Part shown: piece by piece, positions 47,901 to 55,971 of the stretch
Numbering within the stretch: the stretch's first letter is position 1
Layout: each line of letters starts with the position of its first letter
Assembly: GCF_000241345.1 (NCBI RefSeq)
Contig: NZ_BAED01000045.1
Span: forward strand, 31,805 to 95,804
DNA: 64,000 nucleotides
Direction: 5' to 3'
DNA from: Gordonia amarae NBRC 15530
GTDB lineage: Bacteria; Actinomycetota; Actinomycetes; Mycobacteriales; Mycobacteriaceae
Position numbers and translations under genes: made by a program
The notes under the pieces: model-generated
Database searches by the model: none
What the model was told of the DNA's origin: nothing
Seen by the model: only the letters and a program-made list of their open reading frames with translations

Positions 47901-47947
47901 CAAGGTCTCCTCTGGGCGTAGATGCGTTATCGGCGGTATTGCTCAAC

Positions 47948-47980
47948 TAAGCGATCGCTCATAAAATGAGCACTTGCTTA
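47948..47980. promoter_or_regulatory. Double palindromic operator between acyl-CoA dehydrogenase and TetR
   Basis: TAAGCGATCGCTCA at 47948-47961 and TGAGCACTTGCTTA at 47967-47980 are two half-palindromes that are also inverted relative to each other across TAAAA. The form resembles operators of acyl-CoA-responsive TetR regulators such as KstR2-type sites. Control of both divergent genes by the adjacent TetR is likely. Confidence 0.75.
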
Positions 47981-48060
47981 TGATGCACCTCACGCGGGGC
48001 TCTGGTCAATCAGCGACCCGGTCACAGGTGCGCACGTGCGGTTCGGCTGAGAGAGGTGCC

Positions 48061-48732
48061 ATGCGGCAGAGCGAGGCGGATGACGTCGCAGGTGGGTATG
48101 GCGCAGAGAAGGTTGGCGCAGAAAAGTTTGGCGCAGAGGGGTATCCGGCCCCTTACGTGTCGGACTCGGCGGCTGCGGCCCGGATGCGCCGGGCGGCGGT
48201 GGAGATGTTCGCCCGCGACGGATTCGGCGGTACGTCGACCCGGCAGATCGCCAAACACCTGAACCTGAGCCCGGCCGCCATGTATCCGCACTACAAGTCG
48301 AAAGAGGAACTGCTGTTCGCGATCGCCGTCGACGGGCACGGCCAGATCCTTGCCGAACTGCGTTCGGTCGATGCGGCGGCATCCGGAGACGGTCCCGGGC
48401 CGCGGCTGCGTGCGGTGGTCGCGGCGTTCGCCGGTTGGCAGGCCCGCCACCACGAACACGCCAAGGTGGTGCAGTACGAGATGCACGCCCTGGCCCCGGA
48501 GCATTTCCGGGTGGTCGCCCGGATGCGCCGCGACACCGTTGCCATCATCGAAGGCATTGTCCTCGAAGGTATTCAGAGCGGCGACTTCACCGTCGACAAT
48601 CCCGACGACGCGGTGCTGGCCATCTCCTCCCTCTGCGTCGACGTGTGCCGCTGGTTCCCCAGCCGCACCCACTCCGACCCTGACGCACTCGGCACCGCCT
48701 ACGCCGACCTCGTGCTGCGCATGGTGACGTGA
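48061..48732 (+). CDS. TetR-family regulator of the acyl-CoA dehydrogenase operon
   Basis: The product has 223 residues. The DNA-binding domain (about 45-95) contains FARDGFGGTSTRQIAKHLN and LSPAAMYPHYKSKEELLF. The N-terminal 35 residues are unusual: three GAE-type pentapeptides from a 15-bp repeat. ATG 48061 follows GAGAGAGG. Ligand is probably an acyl-CoA by analogy with KstR2 and FadR-type TetR proteins. Its stop overlaps a short ORF (GTGA at 48729). Confidence 0.88.
   Translation: MRQSEADDVAGGYGAEKVGAEKFGAEGYPAPYVSDSAAAARMRRAAVEMFARDGFGGTSTRQIAKHLNLSPAAMYPHYKSKEELLFAIAVDGHGQILAELRSVDAAASGDGPGPRLRAVVAAFAGWQARHHEHAKVVQYEMHALAPEHFRVVARMRRDTVAIIEGIVLEGIQSGDFTVDNPDDAVLAISSLCVDVCRWFPSRTHSDPDALGTAYADLVLRMVT
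48100..48144 (+). repeat. 15-bp x3 in-frame repeat at the start of the TetR gene
   Basis: GGCGCAGAGAAGGTT, GGCGCAGAAAAGTTT and GGCGCAGAGGGGTAT encode G-A-E-K-V, G-A-E-K-F and G-A-E-G-Y just before the DNA-binding domain. Confidence 0.85.
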
Positions 48733-48860
48733 GCACGTCCACCCCCACAACATCCACCTTCCTCACCCGCGAGATCGCCCGCTATGCTGGTGAATCTCCG
48801 TCGCGGGCAGCCGAAGCGGCCCGCAGCACGGCGTTCACCGCGCTGGGTGTCGCCCCGTAG
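48729..48860 (+). pseudogene. Short ORF resembling the start of an MmgE/PrpD-type gene, truncated
   Basis: A 43-codon frame starts at GTG 48729, overlapping the TetR stop, and ends at TAG 48858-48860. It reads FLTREIARYAGES and AARSTAFTALGVAP, which resembles the N-terminus of an MmgE/PrpD-like or similar protein but lacks everything after. A truncated remnant is the simplest reading. It may instead be a real coupled small ORF. Confidence 0.35.
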
Positions 48861-48901
48861 GGTACCGCCGCGCAGGCCGTTGCGGCCGGTAGAGTCGCAG
48901 C

Positions 48902-50173
48902 ATGCAGATCAGGGGAGTGGACCCGGCCGGGGTCGTGGAGAAGCTGCGTGACCCCGACCTCGTGGAGAAGCTGCGCAGGCGGGAGATCATCTACCTGATC
49001 GCGCCGTCGGGCTATCCCAACTACGGCGACGAACTGATCGCGCGGGCCTGGCTGCGGTACCTCGCCAAGGAGCGGCCTCGGGCCACCGTGGTGCTCGACT
49101 GCCATTCACCAGGGCAGGCGGCGCTGCTCTTCCGGGGTGTTCATCCACGGGCGCTCTTCGTCGACACCGTCTGGAAGCTCACCGTGCACGCGGGCGGATT
49201 GGCGGGAGACGTGACCGGCACCGACGGCCTCGACCCGGAGAAGCCGTGGGAGTGGGTTGCCTCGGCGGCAACGGAATTCGGCCATGCGCCCGGCCTGGCC
49301 GAGGGTGTGGACCTGTTCCGGCGGGCGTCGTCGGTGCATCTGCTCGGCGGTGGTTACGTCAACAAGGTGTGGCCGTATCAGGTGTCGCTGGTGGCGGCGG
49401 CGGCCGCGCTGGCCCGGTCGACCGGGGCACCCGCGTACGCGACGGGGCTCGGGCTGATCCCGACGGTCGGCGAGCCCGCCCTGGCGGCGCTGCGCGAGGC
49501 AGCGTCCGCGTTCACCGTGTTCGACGTGCGGGATACGGCCTCGGCGGCGGCCCTCGGCGACGACGCACGGCTCGGTGGCGACGACGCCTGGCTCGCGTGG
49601 GGCGACCGACGGCTGCTGACCCGGCGGCCCAAGCCGGTCCCCGGTGGGGTGACGCTGTGCATCCAGGCCGACCTCACCGAGGACTTCGCGGCGTTCGGGC
49701 AGACCGGTGTCGACGCCCTCGCCGAGGTGGTGCGCCGCACCCTCGACGCCTGGGAGGTGCCCGGGTCCGCGGTCACCGTGGTCGAGGGTATCCCGGGCAA
49801 GGACATGACAGTGCCGGTGAAACTGGCCGATCGGCTGGAGGGTTCGACGTCGGTGTCGTTCCTGGACATCTGGCGGCGCGGACTGCCCGCCGGACGTGGT
49901 GACACCTGGATCAGCACCCGCTTTCACCCGCACCTGATCGCCGCCGCCGCGGGCGATTCCGGTGTCGCACTGGTGCCCCGGCCCGACTACTACGCCACCA
50001 AACACGCCTCGCTCGCCGACATCGGGTCGCGCTGGACCATCGTCGACGATCCCGAACAGATCCCGGACCGCCCGCGGGCCGGCGGTTTCACCGCCGTCGA
50101 CAGGGTCCGCGCCGTTGACGCCAAACGGGCACTGGCCGCGGAGCTGTACGGCCGCAAGCGGATTCGCGGGTAG
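48902..50173 (+). CDS. Polysaccharide pyruvyl transferase family protein
   Basis: The product has 423 residues. The N-terminal YLIAPSGYPNYGDELIARAWLRYLA, with G-N/Y-x-G-D, is the family signature for enzymes that add pyruvate ketals to exopolysaccharides or cell-wall glycans. SSVHLLGGGYVNKVWPYQ and the late WISTRFHPHLIAAAAGDSGVAL, with R-x-H, are further conserved segments. No glycosyltransferase is next to it, so its acceptor is unknown. ATG 48902 has a weak ribosome binding site. A Family B element follows. Confidence 0.85.
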   Translation: MQIRGVDPAGVVEKLRDPDLVEKLRRREIIYLIAPSGYPNYGDELIARAWLRYLAKERPRATVVLDCHSPGQAALLFRGVHPRALFVDTVWKLTVHAGGLAGDVTGTDGLDPEKPWEWVASAATEFGHAPGLAEGVDLFRRASSVHLLGGGYVNKVWPYQVSLVAAAAALARSTGAPAYATGLGLIPTVGEPALAALREAASAFTVFDVRDTASAAALGDDARLGGDDAWLAWGDRRLLTRRPKPVPGGVTLCIQADLTEDFAAFGQTGVDALAEVVRRTLDAWEVPGSAVTVVEGIPGKDMTVPVKLADRLEGSTSVSFLDIWRRGLPAGRGDTWISTRFHPHLIAAAAGDSGVALVPRPDYYATKHASLADIGSRWTIVDDPEQIPDRPRAGGFTAVDRVRAVDAKRALAAELYGRKRIRG

Positions 50174-50213
50174 TCTCCGGTTTTAGGTGGTCCGCTCATG
50201 CGCCGAAAGGTCG

Positions 50214-50473
50214 CCGGACCCTTCGAGACCCTCGCTCCTTCGTCGCTTCGGCCTCAGGGATCAAGATGGTGGCGTGTTTGGGCTGCGGTTTCGGGGGAGG
50301 TTTCTCCTGGTTTGCTTCGGCTTCAGGGATCAAGATGGTGGTTCGTCGTGGCGTCGCCGGGGTGTGGGGTTCAAGAGGGTGGTTCGCTGTGGTGTCGCCC
50401 GGTTTCGGGGTGGGGACGCTTCTTGATCCCTGAGGGCGATGCGAGGAACGAGCGAGCGTCTCGAAGGGTCCGG
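50214..50473. repeat. Family B element with inverted ends, copy 2
   Basis: The outer ends CCGGACCCTTCGAGAC (50214-50229) and its exact complement (50458-50473) enclose CCTCAGGGATCAAGATGG (50252-50269) and an inverted partner near 50419-50435. Internal GATCAAGATGG-type units recur near 50329-50341 and 50370-50383. It lies between two convergent genes. Compared with the copy at 32453 one pair of the outer ends changed on both sides. Confidence 0.88.
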
Positions 50474-50486
50474 TGACGCCAGGCTC

Positions 50487-51659
50487 TCAACGGGTGAACC
50501 GGGAGAGCCGGGAGATACCTTCGGCGAGTTCGGATTTGCCCACCGAGTAGGACAGGCGGACAAACTGTTCGGCACCGGCGTCGCCGAAATCCTTACCCGG
50601 GGTGAGTGCCACGTGGGCTTCGTTCAGGGCGCGGTCGCAGAACTGCGAGGCGGTCATACCGGTGGACGAGACGTCGATGTAGACGTAGAACGCGCCGTCG
50701 GGAACCACCGGGACGTCCATGCCGATCGCCGCCAGCGCGTCGAGGGCCAACGCGCGGCGTTCCCGGAACTCGGTGCGCCGGGATTCGGCCTCGGCCAGCG
50801 CTTCCGGGGTAAAGCAGGCGAGTGAGGCGAGCTGCGACGGGGTGGCCGGGCAGATGTAGTAGTTCTGCGCCAGCCGCTCGATGACGTCGACGAGTTCGTC
50901 GGGCACGATCGCCCAGCCCAGGCGCCAGCCGGTGAGACCGAAGTACTTCGAAAAACTGTTGATCACAATCGCATCCGGGTCGGACGCGAGCACACTGCGC
51001 GGCGGCAGCGTCGGATGGGTGCCGTCGGAGTCGGCGAGGCCGAGGTAGATCTCGTCGACGATCCGCCAGCCGTCGCGCGAGCGGGCGACATCGCAGATCG
51101 CGGCCAATTCGTCCGCCGGCACCGTCGTCCCCGTCGGATTGGACGGCGTCGCCACCATCACCCCGCGCGTCGACTCCGTCCACGCCGCCGCCACCGAGTC
51201 AGCGGTGAGCTGGAACCTCTCGGCCGCGGTGGTTTCGATCAACCGCACCGTGGCGCCGAAACTCTCGGCGAACTGCCGGTTGCACGGATACGACGGGTCG
51301 GCGATCAGCACCTCGTCGCCCGGGTCGACGAGCGCCGCACACGCCAGCAGCAGCGCCGCCGACGCTCCCGAGGTCACCACCACCCGGCGCGCCGGAACCT
51401 CGCACCGGAAATGCTCCGAATAGAAGCCCGCGATCGCCTCCCGCACACTCCGCAGTCCGAGCGCGCCGGTGTAGGGGAGCGGCCTCCCGTTGCACAGGTC
51501 CCGGGCAGCGGCCAGGAACTGCGGCGGCGCACCGAAGTCGGGTTCGCCGATATTGAGCCGGATCACGTCGTGACCCTCGGCTCTCAGTTCGGCCGCGCGC
51601 ATGCCGTATTCCATGGCATAGAACGGGCGCATCGATGCGGCGCGGGTGGAGGTCCTCAT
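50487..51659 (-). CDS. Pyridoxal-phosphate-dependent aminotransferase (class I/II)
   Basis: The 390-residue enzyme resembles aspartate-family aminotransferases: IRLNIGEPDFGAPP, VTSGASAALLLACAALV, ATPSNPTGTTVP, and the PLP-lysine in NSFSKYFGLTGWRLGW with the substrate-binding Arg near the end (VRLSYSV). It transfers amino groups between amino and keto acids; the specific pair is not readable. The stop codon lies 14 bp right of a Family B element. A GTG/ATG at 51659 is the first start. Confidence 0.9.
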   Translation of the reverse strand: MRTSTRAASMRPFYAMEYGMRAAELRAEGHDVIRLNIGEPDFGAPPQFLAAARDLCNGRPLPYTGALGLRSVREAIAGFYSEHFRCEVPARRVVVTSGASAALLLACAALVDPGDEVLIADPSYPCNRQFAESFGATVRLIETTAAERFQLTADSVAAAWTESTRGVMVATPSNPTGTTVPADELAAICDVARSRDGWRIVDEIYLGLADSDGTHPTLPPRSVLASDPDAIVINSFSKYFGLTGWRLGWAIVPDELVDVIERLAQNYYICPATPSQLASLACFTPEALAEAESRRTEFRERRALALDALAAIGMDVPVVPDGAFYVYIDVSSTGMTASQFCDRALNEAHVALTPGKDFGDAGAEQFVRLSYSVGKSELAEGISRLSRFTR

Positions 51660-51758
51660 GGCGGTGATTCTGTCAGGAGTCGGGGCGCCACCCTGATTTA
51701 TCCCCCAAACCCGTCTCTCAGGGTGTTGTCACCGGCGCGGCGCGGGCATGGTGGAGTC

Positions 51759-51950
51759 ATGAACACATCAACGCAATTCAACCCGTCCACCGGCCGTGGC
51801 CTGGGCTTCTGGAAGATCCTGGCCATCATCGCCGTCATCCTCATCGCGTGCGCGCTGCTCGTCCCGATCCTCAAGGCCCTGTTCTGGGTGGCGCTCGTCG
51901 GACTCGCCCTGTATGGCGGATTCATGCTTTTCGGGAAGTCCGGTCAGTAG
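51759..51950 (+). CDS. Small membrane protein, 63 residues
   Basis: It contains a short polar start (MNTSTQFNPSTGRG) and two hydrophobic stretches (about 20-37 and 40-58), the second LFWVALVGLALYGGFMLFG. GGTGGAG precedes the ATG closely. No family is recognised; small hydrophobic proteins of this kind often occur next to GlsB/YeaQ proteins, as here. Gene call is supported by position and hydrophobic profile. Confidence 0.65.
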   Translation: MNTSTQFNPSTGRGLGFWKILAIIAVILIACALLVPILKALFWVALVGLALYGGFMLFGKSGQ

Positions 51951-51985
51951 CATCGGGGTAACCGACTCGGCATCGGGGTAACCGA
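51951..51985 (+). repeat. Short direct repeat between small membrane genes
   Basis: CATCGGGGTAACCGA occurs at 51951-51965 and 51971-51985, period 20 bp, immediately after the first small gene's stop. Confidence 0.8.
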
Positions 51986-52005
51986 ACTCTTGGAGGTAGG
52001 TAGTC

Positions 52006-52269
52006 ATGCTGGCATTGGGATTTTTCGGCTGGATCATCATCGGCGGGCTCGCCGGATGGATCGCGGGCAAGATCATGGACGACAAGAACGGCCTGGTCCT
52101 CAACATCGTCTTCGGCATCATCGGCGGCCTGATCGGTGGTTTCCTGCTCAAACTGATCGGCGTCGACGTCGAGGGCGGTGGCATGATCTTCAGCTTCGTC
52201 ACCTGCCTCGCCGGCGCGTGTCTGGTGCTGTGGATCGGCAGACTCGTCGGAGCCCGAACCGGGCGTTAG
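52006..52269 (+). CDS. GlsB/YeaQ/YmgE-family membrane protein
   Basis: The 87-residue protein has three hydrophobic segments rich in Gly: FFGWIIIGGLAGWIAGKIM, NIVFGIIGGLIGGFLLKLIG and FSFVTCLAGACLVLWIG. The G-x-x-A-G-W-I-A-G pattern is typical of the transglycosylase-associated/GlsB stress-response family. It sits in the cytoplasmic membrane; the role is linked to general stress but not well defined. GGAGGTAG provides a strong ribosome binding site. Confidence 0.9.
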   Translation: MLALGFFGWIIIGGLAGWIAGKIMDDKNGLVLNIVFGIIGGLIGGFLLKLIGVDVEGGGMIFSFVTCLAGACLVLWIGRLVGARTGR

Positions 52270-52354
52270 CCCGCCCGTCGCCCGGACCGGCCGGGGCTGG
52301 TGTGATCCGGGGCTAGTGTGGTGAAAGGCCATGTCACCACACGAGAGCAGACAC

Positions 52355-53005
52355 ATGACTTCGATCGCCATCATCGGCGGGCACGGCAAGATCGCGCTGC
52401 GCCTGGCACGCATCCTCACCGCGCGCGGCGATGCGGTGACCTCGATCTTCCGCAACCCCGACCACACCGACGAGGTGGCGGCCACCGGCGCCGCCCCGGC
52501 CGTCGCCGACATCGAGAACCTCGACACCGACATCCTCACCGAACTGCTCGGCGGCCACGACGCGATCGTGTTCTCCGCCGGGGCGGGCGGTGGCAACCCG
52601 CCCCGCACGTACGCCGTCGATCGTGACGCCGCCATCCGCACCATCGACGCCGTGCAGGCGGCAGGGGTACGCCGCTACGTGATGGTGTCGTACTTCGGCG
52701 CCGGACCCGATCACGGCGTCGACCCCGGAAATTCGTTCTTCCCGTACGCCGAGGCCAAGGCCGCCGCCGACACCCACCTCAAGGCCGCCGACCTGGACTG
52801 GACGATCCTCGGGCCGTCCCGGCTCACCGACGACCCCGGCACCGGCACCATCGAGGTGGGTGCGGGCGGAACGGCGAAGGGTTCGGTGAGCCGCGACAAC
52901 GTCGCGCAGGTCGCGGCGGCGGTACTCGCCGCACCGGCCACCGCGCACCAGGTCATCGAGTTCAACGACGGGCCCGTGCCGATCGCCGAGGCCATCGGCC
53001 GGTAG
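52355..53005 (+). CDS. NAD(P)-binding, NmrA/SDR-like protein
   Basis: The 216-residue Rossmann protein starts SIAIIGGHGKIALRLARIL with the atypical-SDR glycine motif G-G-H-G-K-I. It continues with VRRYVMVSYFGAG and a Y-A-E-A-K motif, and ends at VIEFNDGPVPIAEAIG. It belongs to the group of NAD(P)H-binding atypical SDRs that include quinone- or flavin-linked reductases and redox sensors. ATG 52355 was preferred to 52331. It ends 8 bp before the FAD oxidase gene, so the two are probably an operon. Confidence 0.87.
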   Translation: MTSIAIIGGHGKIALRLARILTARGDAVTSIFRNPDHTDEVAATGAAPAVADIENLDTDILTELLGGHDAIVFSAGAGGGNPPRTYAVDRDAAIRTIDAVQAAGVRRYVMVSYFGAGPDHGVDPGNSFFPYAEAKAAADTHLKAADLDWTILGPSRLTDDPGTGTIEVGAGGTAKGSVSRDNVAQVAAAVLAAPATAHQVIEFNDGPVPIAEAIGR

Positions 53006-53013
53006 AACTCGCG

Positions 53014-54390
53014 ATGCCGAGCCTCCCGGACCGCCTCGCCGGCATCGTCGGTGCCCCGCACGTGCTCACCGACGCCGGCACCCTCGCCGGGTATCTCACC
53101 GACTGGACGGGCAGATGGACCGGAGCCGCCGACGCTGTCGTCCGTCCCCGTACCACCGACGAGGTGGCCGCGGTCGTCACGCTGTGTGCCGCCGAGGGCA
53201 TCTCGCTGTGCGTGCAGGGCGGCAACACCGGTCTCGTCGGCGGGTCCATCCCGCCCGCCGCCGGTGACGCGCCCACCCGGCTCACCATCCTGCTGAGCAC
53301 CGCCCGGATGACCGGCCTCGACGACGTCGACGTGATCGGCCGCAGCGTCGGTGCGCAGGCAGGTGCCACCCTCGACGCCGTCGACCGGCACGCCGCCGCG
53401 CACGGTCTGCGGTTCGGGGTGGACCTCGCGGCCCGCGAATCTGCCACCGCCGGTGGGGTGGTGGCCACCAACGCGGGCGGCATCCGGATGATCCGTCACG
53501 GCAACACCCGCAGCCAGGTACTCGGCATCGAGGCGGTCCTCGCCGACGGCCGCATCCTGCGCCGCTGGTCACCGCTGATCAAGGACAACGTCGGCTACGA
53601 CCTGCCCGGCCTGCTCACCGGCAGCGAAGGCACCCTGGCGGTGATCACCAAAGTGCTGTTCTCCCTGGTCACCCCGCCTGAGGCGACGACCGTCGCGGTG
53701 GTGGCCCTCGACCGGGTGGCCGCCGCCACCGAACTGATCGCCGCCGCGTCGCGGCGTGGGCTGGTCGTCGAGGCCGCCGAGATCATGACCGAGGCCGGTG
53801 TCGACCTCGTCCACGCCCACGGCGCCCGCAGACCCGTCGCACAGCCCGCACCGTTCGAGTTCGTTTTCGAGGTATCCGGTGCGGGTGCGGTCGACGAAGA
53901 ACTGTTGGCCGCGATCGAGGGTATCGACGGGGTACTCGACGCCGTCGCCGAACCCGGTCCGGCACAAGCCCTCTGGGCCGCCCGCGAGAACCACACCGAG
54001 GCCATCGCCCGGTCCACCACCACACCGGTGGTGAAACTCGATGTGTCCGTACCGATCAGGGCACTGCCCGAGGCCTTCGACCGGCTGCATGCCGTCCCCG
54101 GCGACCTCGGCGTCGAGTGCCGTCCCATCCTGTTCGGGCATGTCGGCGACGGCAACATCCACGCCAATTACCTCGACGTCCCCGCCGCCGATGTGCACCG
54201 CGTCACCGAGGCGGTGTTCGCCGTCGTCACCGATCTCGGTGGCAGCATCTCCGCCGAACACGGCATCGGCCGCGCCAAGGCCGCGTGGATCAGGCTGGGC
54301 CGCAGCGACGTCGACATCGACCTGATGCGCACCCTCAAAACCGCTCTCGACCCCCACGGCCTGCTCAACCCCGGGGTCCTCTTCGGCTGA
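53014..54390 (+). CDS. FAD-linked 2-hydroxyacid oxidase/dehydrogenase (GlcD-like)
   Basis: The 458-residue flavoprotein has a PP-loop FAD-binding domain with CVQGGNTGLVGGS and RESATAGGVVATNAGG, then a cap domain with FGHVGDGNIHANYLDV and SAEHGIGRAK. It resembles D-lactate or D-2-hydroxyglutarate dehydrogenases, which oxidise a 2-hydroxyacid to a 2-oxoacid and pass electrons onward. The conserved His residues in G-H-V-G-D-G-N and E-H-G-I-G fit metal and substrate binding. Substrate is not determined. Confidence 0.9.
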   Translation: MPSLPDRLAGIVGAPHVLTDAGTLAGYLTDWTGRWTGAADAVVRPRTTDEVAAVVTLCAAEGISLCVQGGNTGLVGGSIPPAAGDAPTRLTILLSTARMTGLDDVDVIGRSVGAQAGATLDAVDRHAAAHGLRFGVDLAARESATAGGVVATNAGGIRMIRHGNTRSQVLGIEAVLADGRILRRWSPLIKDNVGYDLPGLLTGSEGTLAVITKVLFSLVTPPEATTVAVVALDRVAAATELIAAASRRGLVVEAAEIMTEAGVDLVHAHGARRPVAQPAPFEFVFEVSGAGAVDEELLAAIEGIDGVLDAVAEPGPAQALWAARENHTEAIARSTTTPVVKLDVSVPIRALPEAFDRLHAVPGDLGVECRPILFGHVGDGNIHANYLDVPAADVHRVTEAVFAVVTDLGGSISAEHGIGRAKAAWIRLGRSDVDIDLMRTLKTALDPHGLLNPGVLFG

Positions 54391-54418
54391 GCTGTTCCGA
54401 ATGCCGCTGGACATTTTC

Positions 54419-54434
54419 TCATATCGGAATATGA
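54419..54434 (+). promoter_or_regulatory. Palindrome at the arsR-type start
   Basis: TCATATCGGAATATGA is a 6-4-6 palindrome that ends 7 bp before the ATG of the ArsR-type gene. Autorepression is likely. Confidence 0.7.
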
Positions 54435-54441
54435 TGTGGTC

Positions 54442-54795
54442 ATGGCACGAGCGTCGACCACGTCCGATGTGTTCAATGCGATCGCCGAACCGCAGCGCCG
54501 CGAGATCCTGCTGCACCTGCGGCGGGGTGAGCATGCGGTCGGCGAGTTGGCGCTCGAGCTGGAGATGACGCAACCGCAGGCATCCAAACATCTGCGGGTC
54601 CTGCGTGAGGTCGGCCTGGTGCACGTGCGGGTCGACGGCAAACAACGGCTGTACGAGCTGGACCCGGCGGGACTGCTGCCCGTCAAGGAGTGGCTGGGCG
54701 GCTTCGAGCAGTTCTGGAACGAGAGCTTCGACAGGCTCAACGACTATGTCCGTGAATTGGACCGGACACGAGGCAAAGGACAATACAGTGACTGA
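54442..54795 (+). CDS. ArsR-family regulator
   Basis: The 117-residue winged-helix protein has DVFNAIAEPQRREILLHLRRGEHAVGEL and MTQPQASKHLRVLREVGLV, the standard ArsR DNA-binding part. No metal-site Cys residues are seen. This subgroup is commonly paired with an SRPBCC (AHSA1) protein, and the next gene is one, overlapping by 8 bp. The gene may be leaderless or use a very short leader, since the operator lies immediately upstream. Confidence 0.9.
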   Translation: MARASTTSDVFNAIAEPQRREILLHLRRGEHAVGELALELEMTQPQASKHLRVLREVGLVHVRVDGKQRLYELDPAGLLPVKEWLGGFEQFWNESFDRLNDYVRELDRTRGKGQYSD

Positions 54796-55279
54796 CACCT
54801 CCGGCACCGCGGAGACCGGCACCGCCGACAGGGAGACCGTGGTCAGCCACGACATCGACGCCGCGCCCGACATCGTGTTCGAGGCCTTCACCGAGGTCCG
54901 GCACCTGTCGATGTGGTTCGGGCCCAACGGATTCACCACGACGACGAAGTCTTTCGACTTCCGGGTCGGCGGTGAATGGGACTTCGTGATGCACGGACCC
55001 GACGGCACCCACTACCCGAACTGGGTCCGCTGGCGGGTCATCGATCGGCCCCGCCGGATCGTTATGGAGCACGGCGGTTTTCGTGACGACCCGGACGCCT
55101 TCGAGGAGACTTTCACCTTTGAGTCGGTGGGGGACCGGACCCGGATCGTGCTGCGCAACGTATTCCCCACGGTGGAGCTCCGTGACCAGGCGGTCGCGAG
55201 ATTCCACGCCGTCGAAGGCGGGCGACAGACGCTGAGTCGTCTCGCGGCCCATGTCGTAACCACCACCCACAAGCAGTAG
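54788..55279 (+). CDS. SRPBCC/AHSA1-domain protein
   Basis: The 163-residue START-like domain protein contains VVSHDIDAAPDIVFEAFTEVRHLSMWFGP, seen as DIDAAPDIVFEAFT and WFGPNGFTTT, then FRVGGEWDFVMHGPDGTHYPN and FEETFTFESVGDRTRIVLRN. Members bind hydrophobic ligands or act as Hsp90 co-chaperone-like folds; in ArsR pairs they likely bind the signal molecule. GTG 54788 overlaps the end of the ArsR gene and follows AAAGGA. Confidence 0.88.
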   Translation: MTDTSGTAETGTADRETVVSHDIDAAPDIVFEAFTEVRHLSMWFGPNGFTTTTKSFDFRVGGEWDFVMHGPDGTHYPNWVRWRVIDRPRRIVMEHGGFRDDPDAFEETFTFESVGDRTRIVLRNVFPTVELRDQAVARFHAVEGGRQTLSRLAAHVVTTTHKQ

Positions 55280-55287
55280 GAGTAGCC

Positions 55288-55938
55288 ATGTCCCGTGTTC
55301 GGGTCCACAACTTCGCCGTCTCGCTCGACGGCTTCGGCACTGGCGACGGCCAGACCCGCGAGGCGCCGTTCGGCCACGCCGGCACCCGGCTCCTGGACTG
55401 GGCCTTTCCCACCCGCACCTTCACCGACATGGGCTTTCATGGCGAACAGCCCGGCACCACCGGCATCGACGAGGCGTTCGCGAGCCGCTGGAACACCGGG
55501 ATCGGCGCGGAGATCATGGGTCGCAACAAGTTCGCGCCCAAGCCGGGGCCGTGGCCCGACGATGACTGGAAGGGTTGGTGGGGTGACACACCGCCCTTCC
55601 ATACACCGGTCGTCGTACTCACCCACCATCCGCGGCCGCCGCTGGAGATGGAAGGCGGCACCACCTTCCACTTTCTCAACGGAGAGCCGGCCGAAGCGCT
55701 CGCCCTGGCCCGCGAACTCGCCGGCGGCCTCGACATCCGCATCGGCGGCGGGGTGACGACTGTGCGCGAGTTCCTGCGGGCCGACCTGATCGACGAGATG
55801 CACATCTCCGTCGCGCCGGTCTTCCTCGGCCGCGGGGAGCGGCTCTGGGACGGCCTCGAAGGACTCGAGGAACGATTCGCCATCGAATCGGTGATCTCGC
55901 CGAGCGGCGTCATCCACCTGATGTTCTCCCGCCGTTGA
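55288..55938 (+). CDS. Dihydrofolate-reductase-like (RibD C-terminal) protein
   Basis: The 216-residue protein has the RibD/DHFR fold: VHNFAVSLDGFGTG at the start, GIGAEIMGRNKF, VVVLTHHPRPPLEMEGGTTFHFL and LDIRIGGGVTTVREFLRADLIDEMHISVAPVFLG. It probably reduces a pterin- or flavin-like substrate with NADPH. It lies 8 bp after the SRPBCC gene and belongs to the ArsR operon. Confidence 0.9.
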   Translation: MSRVRVHNFAVSLDGFGTGDGQTREAPFGHAGTRLLDWAFPTRTFTDMGFHGEQPGTTGIDEAFASRWNTGIGAEIMGRNKFAPKPGPWPDDDWKGWWGDTPPFHTPVVVLTHHPRPPLEMEGGTTFHFLNGEPAEALALARELAGGLDIRIGGGVTTVREFLRADLIDEMHISVAPVFLGRGERLWDGLEGLEERFAIESVISPSGVIHLMFSRR

Positions 55939-55971
55939 CTCCACCCTCGCGGCGTGACCTGGTGCCGGCTT

